Shown: positions 1 to 7,391, counted from the first letter of the stretch. The stretch is DNA of 64,000 bases from Bacteroides fragilis NCTC 9343 (GCF_000025985.1 NC_003228.3:4092001-4156000); one strand, 5' to 3'. Translations and numbers: made by a program. Notes: generated from the sequence alone by a model not told the origin.

Positions 1-2
1 GT

Positions 3-30
3 AAATAGGTCAGGTATACCTTACCTATTT
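3..30. repeat. 28-bp near-perfect palindrome at the window edge
   Basis: The left half (3-16) and right half (17-30) are reverse complements with a single mismatch (11 against 22) and no spacer. There is no T-run after it, so it does not look like a simple intrinsic terminator. It could be the end of the preceding gene's transcript or a protein-binding site; the upstream gene lies outside the window. Confidence 0.6.
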
Positions 31-104
31 GTTTAACGGAGCGAAACATCAATATAAAATAAACAATATACGCGTATATATAGAAATATCCATATAAGAA
101 CCAC

Positions 105-112
105 TAATTTTG
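105..112 (+). promoter_or_regulatory. Bacteroides-type -7 element upstream of the first gene
   Basis: TAATTTTG matches the -7 consensus TAnnTTTG of the Bacteroides primary sigma factor. No TTTG lies 19-21 bp upstream, so only half of the promoter is supported. A start site near 119 would give the gene at 181 a leader of about 60 nt. Confidence 0.4.
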
Positions 113-180
113 CATTCGTAATAAAAAAACTTATTAGACGAAATGAGCAAAAAAAACCGAATGAAGGAGTGGTATTAAAC

Positions 181-561
181 ATGGGAAATACCCCTTACGT
201 AGTAATCGTCAATGAAAAAAGTGACGAAGGACAGAAAGTGTTGGAAGCACTGGAAGAAAACATAGAAAAGATGGATATAGGCTCGCATAGGGAGCTTGTC
301 ATCTTCTTTTTCGTATGGCTGAACCATCAGCAGAAAGATCCCAAAAAGAGAAAAAACATACGGGAACTGGCAAAGATCATGCACCGGTCACTGTTCTTCG
401 GACAAAAACACAACAGCAACGAGGAGATGAAGCCGGATTCCATTGAAACTGAGATATTTAAGATACTAAGGATATTAAAAAGCATGAAAAAAGCGGAAGA
501 TAAAGACTTGATTATAAATCTATTAGACGATATCAGCCTGTTTCTGGATGAAAACGTCTAA
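181..561 (+). CDS. small hypothetical protein, 126 aa
   Basis: I do not recognise this family. The protein is charged and probably helical, without a signal peptide or membrane segment, and its centre is rich in Lys/Arg. The reading frame opens at a GTG at 169, but that codon directly abuts the purine-rich AAGGAG at 163-168. ATG 181, 12 nt downstream of that sequence, is the better start. It precedes the VapE-like gene in the same direction with a gap of 65 bp, but the latter has its own -7 element (583-590). The pair may therefore be co-inherited rather than strictly co-transcribed. A role in the same accessory element is an inference from position only. Confidence 0.6.
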   Translation: MGNTPYVVIVNEKSDEGQKVLEALEENIEKMDIGSHRELVIFFFVWLNHQQKDPKKRKNIRELAKIMHRSLFFGQKHNSNEEMKPDSIETEIFKILRILKSMKKAEDKDLIINLLDDISLFLDENV

Positions 562-582
562 CAGGGGTACAAAAAAGCCCCG

Positions 583-590
583 TACTTTTG
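583..590 (+). promoter_or_regulatory. -7 element for the VapE-like gene
   Basis: TACTTTTG fits TAnnTTTG and lies 37 bp before the ATG at 627. No good -33 TTTG is present at 19-21 bp. Confidence 0.4.
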
Positions 591-626
591 CAATCAAAGA
601 TTTATGTTAAACTTAAAAAATGAAAG

Positions 627-2786
627 ATGAAAAGCATTAGTATTACCACTTACAGGGGTTTCAGCAAAGTGAAAGGGAAATGTTCACTGCAGGAATTGAT
701 CGGATGGGTACGGAGCAGACAATACGCCAACCTGATAGAGAAAATAGGAAGGCTGGTCAGTGAAGGAAAAACCAAGGAGGCGGAGAATGTGAAGCGGCAA
801 CTGGACTACTTCACCGTCACGGCAAACTATCATGAATGCAGGCTGGCGCACAGCATAGCCGCATACAACGACACCAGCACCATCGACATCGACAAGCTGC
901 GGGAAGAGGAACTGGAACGCATACGGGCTCTGATAGAAGCCGACGAAGCGACGCTCGCCTGTTTCCTCACCGCCAAGCAGCACGGTTTCAAAATTCTGGC
1001 TTACCTGACAGACCTTGAGGCGGAGGCGTGGAGAAACTCGTTCTTCAAGACAGCAACCATCACCTACGACAGACTGGAACAGTATCACGCAGGCATCTAC
1101 GAACTGACCCGGAAACACTACGAGAAACTGCTGCAAACAGAGGTGGACACCAGCGGAAAAGACTTGTCGAGAGGTGTCTTCGCCTCGTATGACCCGAAGG
1201 CATTTTACTCTGCCGAAAGGGTGGCACGCATCCCCGAACGGACACTCACCATCGAAGCTCCCGAACCTGCACAAAGGGGAAGGAAGAAAAAGAAAGAACC
1301 CGAAACGGGACAGACGGGAGATATCAGCGCCTATACGTGTATGGAATTCAACAAATGCCTCTGCTCCACGCAAAGGCTGATGAAATATACGGAAGGAAGC
1401 CGCAATTCGTTCCTCTTCACCCTGGGAAACAAATGTTTCCGAAAAGGGCTCGAAGAGTCGGAAGTGAAGCGCCTGGCGGCGGAAAGGCTGGGAGACGGAG
1501 GAGGGATGGACACGGACACACCCATCGGAAACGCCTACACATATACCGACAGGACGGAACGGGCAGAGGAGAAGAAAAAGATACCACTCGTGGAACAGGT
1601 GATAGATTATCTGAACAAGAATTATGCTTTCAGGCGAAACACGGTGCTCGACCGCCTCGAGATGTGCGACTTATCCCAAACGGAAGAGAAATCTTTCTAT
1701 GCCATGCGGAACAAGGATTTCAACTCCATCTTCCTGAACATCAGCAGGCAGGGCATAGCTTATCCGCTCAACAGCCTGAAATCGGTCATCGACTCGGACT
1801 ATTCACCGGAGTTCAACCCCTTCACGCACTACTTCGAAGGAAATGCCCGGTGGGACAGGAAGACTGACCACATCAGAAAACTGGCGGACACCATACAGGC
1901 GGAAGATCAGGAGTTCTGGAGGGAGGGATTCCGGCGGTGGATCGTGGCCATGGTGGCCTCGGCCCTCCGACCGGGCAAAGCAAACCAAGAAGCACTGGTG
2001 TTGCACGGAGCACAGGGAAAAGGAAAAAGTACCTGGATAAGGCATCTGCTGCCTCCGGAACTGGCAGAATATTACCGAAACGGAATGATAGATCCGGCAA
2101 ACAAGGACGACCTCTTACTGCTGTCCACCCGCCTGCTGATCAACATGGAAGAGTTTGAGGGTGTGAAAACGGGGGACATCGCCGAACTAAAACGAATCAT
2201 CGGGCAAGAAAACGTCACCATCCGGAAAGTGTATGACACCCAGGCACAACTGTATCCACGCAGGGCATCGTTCATCGGAAGCACCAACAACATGCAGTTC
2301 CTCAAGGATTACGGAGGAAACCGGCGCTTCCTGGTCATTCCTGTAAAGACCATCGACTACCGCACCCCGGTAGACCACAAAGGGGTGTACGCGCAGGCGG
2401 TGCAACTGATAGAGGACGGTTTCCGCTATTGGTTTGAAGGAAACGAGATAGACGACATCAACACCCGAAACGAACGCCACCGCATGAAAGACCCACTGGA
2501 AGAGAACCTGTATGTTTACTTCCGTCCGGCAGGAGAAAAGGACTTTGAGGTGAAATGGAAACCCGCCGCCGCAATACTGGCTACTCTATCTGTATACGGA
2601 CGGACACAGGCCAACGCGCAAACGCAACAAGTGTTGGTACAGATTCTGGAAAGGGATACCTTCGGCAAGCGTGTAAACATCCATGGCATCATGGAGTATG
2701 CCGTAGTGGAACTCACACAACAGGAGGTGAGCGAAAACTTCAGGAAAAGGGATAAGGGAAAGGAAATGGATGAACTCCCGTTTTAA
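627..2786 (+). CDS. VapE/VirE-type P-loop ATPase (primase-helicase-like), 719 aa
   Basis: The N-terminal third (about residues 1-215) resembles the BT4734-like/VirE N-terminal domain, with the recognisable stretches IDIDKL and SGKDLSRGVFASYDP. A basic linker (GRKKKKEP) follows. The C-terminal half is a virulence-associated protein E-like ATPase of the SF3/AAA+ type: Walker A GAQGKGKST at 461-469, an acidic Walker B-like segment NMEEFE near 507-512, and a sensor-1-like GSTN followed by GGNRRF. Such proteins resemble replication proteins of phages and satellites, but in Bacteroides they recur as chromosomal cassettes next to DUF4248, HU-like and smalltalk genes. The same set is found here, split by an insert at about 2.8-5.4 kb. 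DNA unwinding or replication of a mobile element is the likely ancestral role; the present role is unknown. Length and motifs are intact. Confidence 0.85.
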   Translation: MKSISITTYRGFSKVKGKCSLQELIGWVRSRQYANLIEKIGRLVSEGKTKEAENVKRQLDYFTVTANYHECRLAHSIAAYNDTSTIDIDKLREEELERIRALIEADEATLACFLTAKQHGFKILAYLTDLEAEAWRNSFFKTATITYDRLEQYHAGIYELTRKHYEKLLQTEVDTSGKDLSRGVFASYDPKAFYSAERVARIPERTLTIEAPEPAQRGRKKKKEPETGQTGDISAYTCMEFNKCLCSTQRLMKYTEGSRNSFLFTLGNKCFRKGLEESEVKRLAAERLGDGGGMDTDTPIGNAYTYTDRTERAEEKKKIPLVEQVIDYLNKNYAFRRNTVLDRLEMCDLSQTEEKSFYAMRNKDFNSIFLNISRQGIAYPLNSLKSVIDSDYSPEFNPFTHYFEGNARWDRKTDHIRKLADTIQAEDQEFWREGFRRWIVAMVASALRPGKANQEALVLHGAQGKGKSTWIRHLLPPELAEYYRNGMIDPANKDDLLLLSTRLLINMEEFEGVKTGDIAELKRIIGQENVTIRKVYDTQAQLYPRRASFIGSTNNMQFLKDYGGNRRFLVIPVKTIDYRTPVDHKGVYAQAVQLIEDGFRYWFEGNEIDDINTRNERHRMKDPLEENLYVYFRPAGEKDFEVKWKPAAAILATLSVYGRTQANAQTQQVLVQILERDTFGKRVNIHGIMEYAVVELTQQEVSENFRKRDKGKEMDELPF

Positions 2787-2818
2787 AAGTACCGGAGGGA
2801 AGGAAATAGAAGAGAAAT

Positions 2819-2866
2819 GCCCCGTAAGAATATATGTAATCGAAATAACATATATTCTTACGGGGC
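2819..2866. repeat. perfect 19-bp inverted repeat (hairpin)
   Basis: Arms 2819-2837 and 2848-2866 (GCCCCGTAAGAATATATGT and its exact complement) enclose a 10-nt loop. The hairpin starts 33 bp after the VapE stop codon. The downstream flank is not a T-run, so it is not a canonical intrinsic terminator, though it could stop or protect the vapE transcript. It sits at the upstream border of the AT-rich insert. Confidence 0.75.
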
Positions 2867-3121
2867 AGGACATATATTGGCGTTTTATTGACAAAAAGAT
2901 ATTAGCTATTTTAATTAGACTCCACACCTACTACAAACGACATACATATCAACAATTTTATCCTTATAGGCTTGACATATGAACAACACAACAACTCCCA
3001 ATTCAAACCTTGTAATGGATTCTAATGATTCAGTTAAATATATTCAGATAGTATTATTCTATTAAAAACAACATATTTAAGAACAATGTAGAATAATCCA
3101 ATAATTGTATTTTTCAAAAAC

Positions 3122-3179
3122 AACTTTCATCTGGGTCGCAAATACCTAAATTTAGGTATTTGCGACCCAGATGAAAGTT
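3122..3179. repeat. 58-bp perfect palindrome with no spacer
   Basis: Positions 3122-3150 (29 nt) and 3151-3179 (29 nt) are exact reverse complements, centred on AAATTT. The core contains CTGGGTCGCAAATACC. The right half includes the TTTG (-33) of a consensus promoter for the peptidase gene at 3292. Possible explanations are an operator for a dimeric or tetrameric regulator, a cruciform, a bidirectional terminator of upstream transcription (A-rich before, T-rich after), or a recombination site. The sequence alone does not choose between them. Confidence 0.8.
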
Positions 3180-3189
3180 CGTATTTTTG
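3159..3189 (+). promoter_or_regulatory. full Bacteroides promoter for the C10 peptidase operon
   Basis: TTTG at 3159-3162, a 19-bp spacer, and TATTTTTG at 3182-3189 match the consensus TTTG-N19-21-TAnnTTTG. The predicted start near 3196 gives a leader of about 95 nt before ATG 3292. The -33 element lies inside the 58-bp palindrome. Confidence 0.65.
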
Positions 3190-3291
3190 TATTCAGAAAC
3201 TATTTAGGATTCATTAATATTTATACATTCATATTATTATTGGTTTCATTAAACCTTAGCAAACTATTTATTCATCATTAATAAAAAAACT

Positions 3292-4815
3292 ATGAAGTAT
3301 TATCTGCTGTTTTATTCACTTATTTTTTTATTTATTTTTTGTTCGTGTTACGATGAATCTCTTAATTTTGATCATGATATAATCCAAAAAGATCTTGATT
3401 CCAATTACACCTTTATTATGAACGAAGCAGATGCTCTAGATCTTGTTTCGTATTTTATAAATAGTATGGAAAACAGCCCAGCCACTCGAGTAGCTTCTTT
3501 AGATACCAGAGAAGTTGAAGGCATTGTTACCTTTCCTAAAACAAGGGCAAATCTCCTTCCGGAATGGTTACAAGAGTTCAATAAGAGATTTTATATTGTA
3601 AATATGAAAAATGACAAGGGATATGCTATAATTTCTAAAGACGAACGTGCATTCCCATTTTATGCTATTTTAGATCATGGACGGTTTAACTTTAATAGCA
3701 TTGATTCTGTTTCAACATCTATCTATCAAGGATTTATAAGAAGAAATAAGATAGATATTGAAAGATCAGATTCTCTATATTTAAACAAATCATTATTTCC
3801 CTTAACGCGTAGTAGCTTAGATGATAAAACCTTTTTTCAAATCAAAGAATTAAAGAAAGGACTATTCCGTGGGTTTGGAAGATCTTCTAATTATCTTCTA
3901 AAAACGAGATGGACTCAAAATGTTACGAGACCCAATATTTATTTGCAAAAAAGTGGAGCAACCTATTATGATGTATATGGTAATACCACGAGAAGCGCTA
4001 CAATAAATACAGGTGATGGTAGTATTCAAAGTACAAGATTATTTGGTTGTACTCCAGTTGCTTTTGGTCAAGTTTTGTATGGACTAAGAAGTCATAAAGG
4101 TGTCAAAGATTTATGCTATTCTAATGGACAACCAGTCTTATGGGACAGAATGGAAAAAGGTATGAATCCAGAGGTTGAACGTTTTCTAGGCTGGATCACA
4201 ATGAACTGTTCTCCAAAAGTTGTTGATATTACTTTTTTAGGAACTTCATTAACTAAACCCGGAGTAATGGTCCACAATGTAGATGCAAAAAATTTTATTA
4301 AAAAAATTCTAGGAGATTATTTAGATATTCAATATGATAATTGCGTTATATGGGCTGGTGATTTAAATGGCTTTACAGGAAATAATGAAGGAAAAAAAAT
4401 CGCAGAAAAGTTTTATACAACAAATAAAGAATGTTTTGCAATATTCACCGGATCCCAAAAGACAATGCCTTCCGACTACCACAGTTACGTTGTCGACAGA
4501 ATGTGTGAAATTCTAATGAAACATAGAGGGGTAATTGTTACGCCGAAGGAAATTGTTGAGAGCTTTACACCAACACAAACCAATATAATGAAAGAACAAG
4601 GATTGTTAGTAATAGAGACTAATCCTAATCGCATTATCTATCATGAACCTTATTCAGTGACAATTTGTCATGTAAACTATGGCTGGGGCAATAAACATAA
4701 TGGTTATTATTATTTTAATGAGAGAACCGATGGTGGATTAAAATATGAAGGTAATGAAGGGTTTAATAATAATTTCAACCACAATCTTGCTTATACTATT
4801 ATAACTCCGAAATAA
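3292..4815 (+). CDS. C10 family (streptopain-like) cysteine peptidase lipoprotein, 507 aa
   Basis: A secreted papain-fold cysteine protease of family C10, related to SpeB and the Bacteroides fragilis Bfp proteases. The N terminus is a lipoprotein signal with the lipid-accepting Cys at about 19 (FCSC), so the protein is probably anchored to the cell envelope. Residues about 40-200 form the propeptide. The catalytic Cys is about C253 (LFGCTPVAFGQ). The catalytic His is about H397 in HSYVVDR, which aligns with HAFVIDG of streptopain. The conserved segment HVNYGWGNKHNGYYYF at about 460-475 matches HVNWGWGG. It is AT-rich compared with its neighbours, which suggests transfer. A BACON-like lipoprotein gene follows 4 bp downstream. 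Activation presumably needs removal of the propeptide; substrates cannot be inferred. Confidence 0.88.
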   Translation: MKYYLLFYSLIFLFIFCSCYDESLNFDHDIIQKDLDSNYTFIMNEADALDLVSYFINSMENSPATRVASLDTREVEGIVTFPKTRANLLPEWLQEFNKRFYIVNMKNDKGYAIISKDERAFPFYAILDHGRFNFNSIDSVSTSIYQGFIRRNKIDIERSDSLYLNKSLFPLTRSSLDDKTFFQIKELKKGLFRGFGRSSNYLLKTRWTQNVTRPNIYLQKSGATYYDVYGNTTRSATINTGDGSIQSTRLFGCTPVAFGQVLYGLRSHKGVKDLCYSNGQPVLWDRMEKGMNPEVERFLGWITMNCSPKVVDITFLGTSLTKPGVMVHNVDAKNFIKKILGDYLDIQYDNCVIWAGDLNGFTGNNEGKKIAEKFYTTNKECFAIFTGSQKTMPSDYHSYVVDRMCEILMKHRGVIVTPKEIVESFTPTQTNIMKEQGLLVIETNPNRIIYHEPYSVTICHVNYGWGNKHNGYYYFNERTDGGLKYEGNEGFNNNFNHNLAYTIITPK

Positions 4816-4819
4816 AGTA

Positions 4820-5263
4820 ATGAAAGAATTAAAAAGACAGAACCAAATGGAAATATTAAAAAAAGGATATAAAATCTTTGTACTATTATTCAGTATAATT
4901 ATTATTGCCTATTCTTGTAGAGACGGTGGAGTAGCCGCTGTGGTTAATTTCAAGCCGAATCCTATCCGATTTTCAAAAGAAGGGGGAGAATATACCATCA
5001 AGGTCAAAGGGAGTCGCGGTCCGCAATGGGATTACACCAACTGTACCACCCATTCAGGTAAGGAGGAAACAATGAAAATGGATACCATTGATAATATTGT
5101 TCATATAAGCAATGATTGGATTGAGTTTATGTTTAATTCTGGAGCAAATTGTAAATACATTGATGTGAAAGTAAAGCCGAATAATTCTGATATGAGAAGA
5201 AGTTTGATATTCAATGTCTGGAGTGTCGCTTTACCTACACAACTGGCTGTTTATCAAGATTAA
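4820..5263 (+). CDS. small BACON-like lipoprotein, partner of the C10 peptidase
   Basis: The 147-aa product has an N-terminal hydrophobic segment ending IIAYSC and then a single beta-sandwich-like domain. The pattern is FSKEGGEYTIKVKG, a central W, DWIEF, KYIDVKVKPN, RRSLIFNVW and a final LAVYQD, which is the usual outline of a BACON or related Ig-like domain. Start is ATG 4820, or alternatively ATG 4847, which gives a more usual signal peptide length. It follows the peptidase by 4 bp, so the two are surely co-transcribed. C10 proteases in Bacteroides and Streptococcus are often encoded with a small inhibitor. An inhibitor or substrate-targeting role is therefore possible, but it is inferred from context only, as no propeptide-like sequence is obvious. 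Confidence 0.65.
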   Translation: MKELKRQNQMEILKKGYKIFVLLFSIIIIAYSCRDGGVAAVVNFKPNPIRFSKEGGEYTIKVKGSRGPQWDYTNCTTHSGKEETMKMDTIDNIVHISNDWIEFMFNSGANCKYIDVKVKPNNSDMRRSLIFNVWSVALPTQLAVYQD

Positions 5264-5351
5264 AATAAAAAAGCTTCATTACCACAAAAGAGAAAAGTAC
5301 GAACAAAATTTATTCCGGCTACTTTTATCTGTTTGATTGCTGAATACATAC

Positions 5352-5384
5352 AGATGATAAAGGTATTTGTATCATCTTATTTTT
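5352..5384 (+). terminator. probable terminator of the peptidase operon
   Basis: A short stem AGATGATA (5352-5359) with TATCATCT (5370-5377) is followed by TATTTTTG. It lies about 90 bp after the lipoprotein stop codon. Confidence 0.5.
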
Positions 5385-5411
5385 GAACTTGTGCATAAAT
5401 TGCACAAGTTC
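5385..5411. repeat. perfect 10-bp hairpin
   Basis: GAACTTGTGC (5385-5394) and GCACAAGTTC (5402-5411) flank a 7-nt loop. It directly follows the T-rich tail of the preceding terminator, in the gap between convergent genes. Confidence 0.6.
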
Positions 5412-5432
5412 AACTTCTTATCAAATCCTCCG

Positions 5433-5452
5433 AACCAATACCGGTATTGGTT
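5433..5452. repeat. 20-bp perfect palindrome
   Basis: AACCAATACCGGTATTGGTT is a perfect palindrome without a spacer. It lies 11 bp beyond the stop codon of the minus-strand DUF4248 gene. It may act as a terminator stem or a protein-binding site. Confidence 0.65.
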
Positions 5453-5463
5453 TCTCTCTAATT

Positions 5464-5709
5464 TTATGCTCCCGGTTCTCCCATATATCGAAAGATCAGA
5501 CGAACTTCCTTGGGCGTAAATGAATGGCGGTATTTATAGTATCCCACCTCCTCGAGCGCAGCCATCAGGAGTTTGTTGTGCCGCATCCAACGGCTGAGAT
5601 TATTGAGGGCGGCATTTTCAGACAAATGGGGTGCATAAAGCAGAGCCAACTCGACTTTTGTATATACACGGATAGGAAACTCTCTCTCGTCATCTTCTAA
5701 ATCTTTCAT
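5464..5709 (-). CDS. DUF4248 family protein, 81 aa
   Basis: A small charged protein with the pattern PIRVYTKVELALLYAPHLSE and a C-terminal LIFRYMGEPG, typical of the Bacteroidales DUF4248 family. Its biochemical role is unknown. These genes commonly lie divergent from an HU-like gene and near VapE-type genes, as here. The frame extends to a TTG at 5718, but ATG 5709 is preferred. The LALLYAP...LSRWMRHN section looks like a helix-turn-helix-type DNA contact, which is inference. It is divergent from the HU-like gene at 5977, with 267 bp between them. Confidence 0.75.
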   Translation of the reverse strand: MKDLEDDEREFPIRVYTKVELALLYAPHLSENAALNNLSRWMRHNKLLMAALEEVGYYKYRHSFTPKEVRLIFRYMGEPGA

Positions 5710-5888
5710 GTTTTTCAATTTTAAATTAATAAATAATCGGAACTTTACAATAGCATAAAGATAACAAAAACAAACGACATATCATAGCAGAAGTCATACT
5801 ATTTCACAAAACATTCATTGATTTTCAATCTTTTATCCATACCGCCTCAACCCACGTCAACAAACACAAAACAGAGGTTACAAAGCGG

Positions 5889-5896
5889 TATCTTTG
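5889..5896 (+). promoter_or_regulatory. -7 element of the HU-like gene
   Basis: TATCTTTG matches TAnnTTTG. It predicts a leader of about 75 nt for the HU-like gene. No -33 TTTG is seen at the right distance. Confidence 0.45.
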
Positions 5897-5976
5897 ACAT
5901 ACCGGAAGAAAGGGAAAGAGCTCGTCCGACCTTCCGGATGCATTCTTAATTATTAACCATAAAAAACTATCAGACA

Positions 5977-6447
5977 ATGGCAGTTCCATACAAAAAAATC
6001 GCGAGAAAAGATCCGCGAAAAACGGATGCTATAGAGAAATTTTATCCGCAACTGGTCACTTTAGGCCAAAGTGCAAGCCTGGAAAGCATTGCGTACGAAA
6101 TGAAGGAGAAAAGTTCGTTATCATTGGGAGATATTAAAAGCGTACTCACCAATTTTGTAGAAGCGATGCGCACCTCCCTCTATAACGGACAATCAGTCAA
6201 TATCCGGGATTTTGGAGTATTCAGCCTTTCGGCACGCACCAAAGGGGTGGATACGGAAAAAGAATGTACGGCCAAAAACATAATGGCAGTGAAAATAAAC
6301 TTTCGTCCGTCATCGAGTGTACGTCCGAACCTGACATCGACCCGGGCCGGTGATAAAATCGAATTCATCGATATCAAAGCCGCACTGGAAGGTAAAGAAT
6401 CTGAAAAAGGTGGAGACGGAGACATTGTGGATGACCCGACGGCATAA
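5977..6447 (+). CDS. HU-like DNA-binding protein (HU-HIG type), 156 aa
   Basis: A histone-like protein with the Bacteroidetes HU-HIG architecture. A short N-terminal extension (VPYKKIARKDPRKTDAIEKFYP) precedes the HU helices (SIAYEMKEKSSLSLGDIKSVL), the segment GQSVNIRDFGVFSLSA and the DNA-contacting arm with FRPSSSVRP. A low-complexity acidic Gly/Asp/Glu tail closes the protein. It probably bends or coats DNA as a dimer. It lies in the standard order DUF4248 (divergent), HU-like, smalltalk. In most such cassettes an N-acetylmuramoyl-L-alanine amidase follows; here a terminator and rpiA follow instead. Confidence 0.85.
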   Translation: MAVPYKKIARKDPRKTDAIEKFYPQLVTLGQSASLESIAYEMKEKSSLSLGDIKSVLTNFVEAMRTSLYNGQSVNIRDFGVFSLSARTKGVDTEKECTAKNIMAVKINFRPSSSVRPNLTSTRAGDKIEFIDIKAALEGKESEKGGDGDIVDDPTA

Positions 6448-6462
6448 ATCAGGATTACATAG

Positions 6463-6472
6463 AAAGGAGGTG
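6463..6472 (+). promoter_or_regulatory. unusually strong Shine-Dalgarno for the smalltalk ORF
   Basis: AAAGGAGGTG would pair over ten bases with the 3' end of 16S rRNA and lies 8 nt before ATG 6481. Most genes in this window have no recognisable Shine-Dalgarno, so this one stands out and supports translation of the very short ORF. Confidence 0.75.
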
Positions 6473-6480
6473 TTGAAGAA

Positions 6481-6576
6481 ATGAAAAAGTCAGGCTGGAG
6501 TACGGTTCTAAAGGTAATGATCGCAGTGGCATCTGCCATACTGGGAGTCCTTGGAGGTAATGCAATGAACTTGTAG
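6481..6576 (+). CDS. smalltalk protein, 31 aa
   Basis: The predicted peptide starts MKKSGWSTVLKVMIAVASAI and ends LGVLGGNAMNL. A positive N terminus followed by one hydrophobic helix is the pattern of the Bacteroidales smalltalk family of very short proteins, which almost always follow an HU-like gene. It probably inserts in the inner membrane. The function is unknown; because the usual next gene is an amidase, a holin-like helper role has some appeal, but that amidase is missing here. A ten-base Shine-Dalgarno supports expression. Confidence 0.75.
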   Translation: MKKSGWSTVLKVMIAVASAILGVLGGNAMNL

Positions 6577-6582
6577 GCAACG

Positions 6583-6637
6583 AAAACTAAATGGGAGAGG
6601 TGATATCCGCGTGGTATCACCTTTCCCATTTAGTTTT
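6583..6637. terminator. strong hairpin terminator after the HU/smalltalk operon
   Basis: Arms 6583-6605 and 6615-6637 pair over 23 bp with one mismatch and a 9-nt loop. The outer pairs are AAAA with TTTT, so it can work for both the plus-strand operon and the converging rpiA transcript, which ends at 6661. Confidence 0.8.
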
Positions 6638-6660
6638 CATACTATCAACCGCTCCTGATC

Positions 6661-7362
6661 TTATTTTGCTACCATCACCTCGACATCATATCCCATAAAC
6701 AATCCATTCTCGACAACTCCTGTGATTGATTTTATCTCTTTCTCGAGAGACGAATGAATATTGCCGAACCAGGCATCGAGAATCAGATTTCCATTTTCGG
6801 TAATTACAGGACCGTCTTTACCTTTAGCAAGCCTCAACTCCGTACGCAAAGCTCCCATAGTAAGCACTTCCCGCTCCACATAAGGCAGAGCCATCGGAAA
6901 CACTTCGATAGGAACAGGAAAACGGCTTCCCAGAAAAGAAACCTGCTTGCTTTCGTCCACCAAAATGAAAGTACGATTACTGCTGCATATCAAAAGTTTC
7001 TCCTTGAATAACGCTCCGCCTCTACCTTTGATCAGGTTATGATCGGGATCTACTTCATCGGCGCCGTCGAACGTCCAATCGGGGCGACACATCCATAAAG
7101 TAGTCTGCGGAATGCCCAAACGGACACACTCCATCGATATCTCCATCGAGGCAGGGATCACGGTGACATGCAGATTCTCCGTACGTATCCTTTCGGCAAT
7201 AGCGAGCAATGCCAGATATACGGTCGATCCGGAACCTGCCCCAATAATCTCCCCTTCTTGCACACGCATGGCAATCATACGGGCTAACTGCTCCTTACTC
7301 TCCCGGTTGGTGATCGTGTCCGACCATTGGAGATGCTCCACCAAGCTACTTTCCCATTTCAT
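6661..7362 (-). CDS. rpiA: ribose-5-phosphate isomerase A
   Basis: Interconverts ribose-5-phosphate and ribulose-5-phosphate in the non-oxidative pentose phosphate pathway. The 233-aa product shows the family signatures GAGSGSTVYLAL near 41-52, DWTFDGADEVD near 94-104 (substrate-binding Asp residues) and LIKGRGGALFKEKL, with the catalytic Glu/Lys region. The length is normal. The start at 7362 keeps the N-terminal helix before KEQLARMIA. It converges on the terminator of the HU/smalltalk operon and follows the tiny basic ORF and the 334-aa gene on the same strand, so all three may share a transcript. Confidence 0.95.
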   Translation of the reverse strand: MKWESSLVEHLQWSDTITNRESKEQLARMIAMRVQEGEIIGAGSGSTVYLALLAIAERIRTENLHVTVIPASMEISMECVRLGIPQTTLWMCRPDWTFDGADEVDPDHNLIKGRGGALFKEKLLICSSNRTFILVDESKQVSFLGSRFPVPIEVFPMALPYVEREVLTMGALRTELRLAKGKDGPVITENGNLILDAWFGNIHSSLEKEIKSITGVVENGLFMGYDVEVMVAK

Positions 7363-7391
7363 ACTAACACTTGTTTATAACAGGTAACAAC

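Noticed and set aside
684..1373. 229-codon minus-strand frame
   Set aside because: It lies antisense within the VapE gene, has a Phe/Val/Cys-rich composition and no family resemblance.
1337..1867. 176-codon plus-strand frame inside the VapE gene
   Set aside because: Out-of-frame reading of GC-rich coding sequence; no domain and no start signal.
3122..3179. CRISPR repeat or array
   Set aside because: A single palindrome without regularly spaced copies or cas genes.
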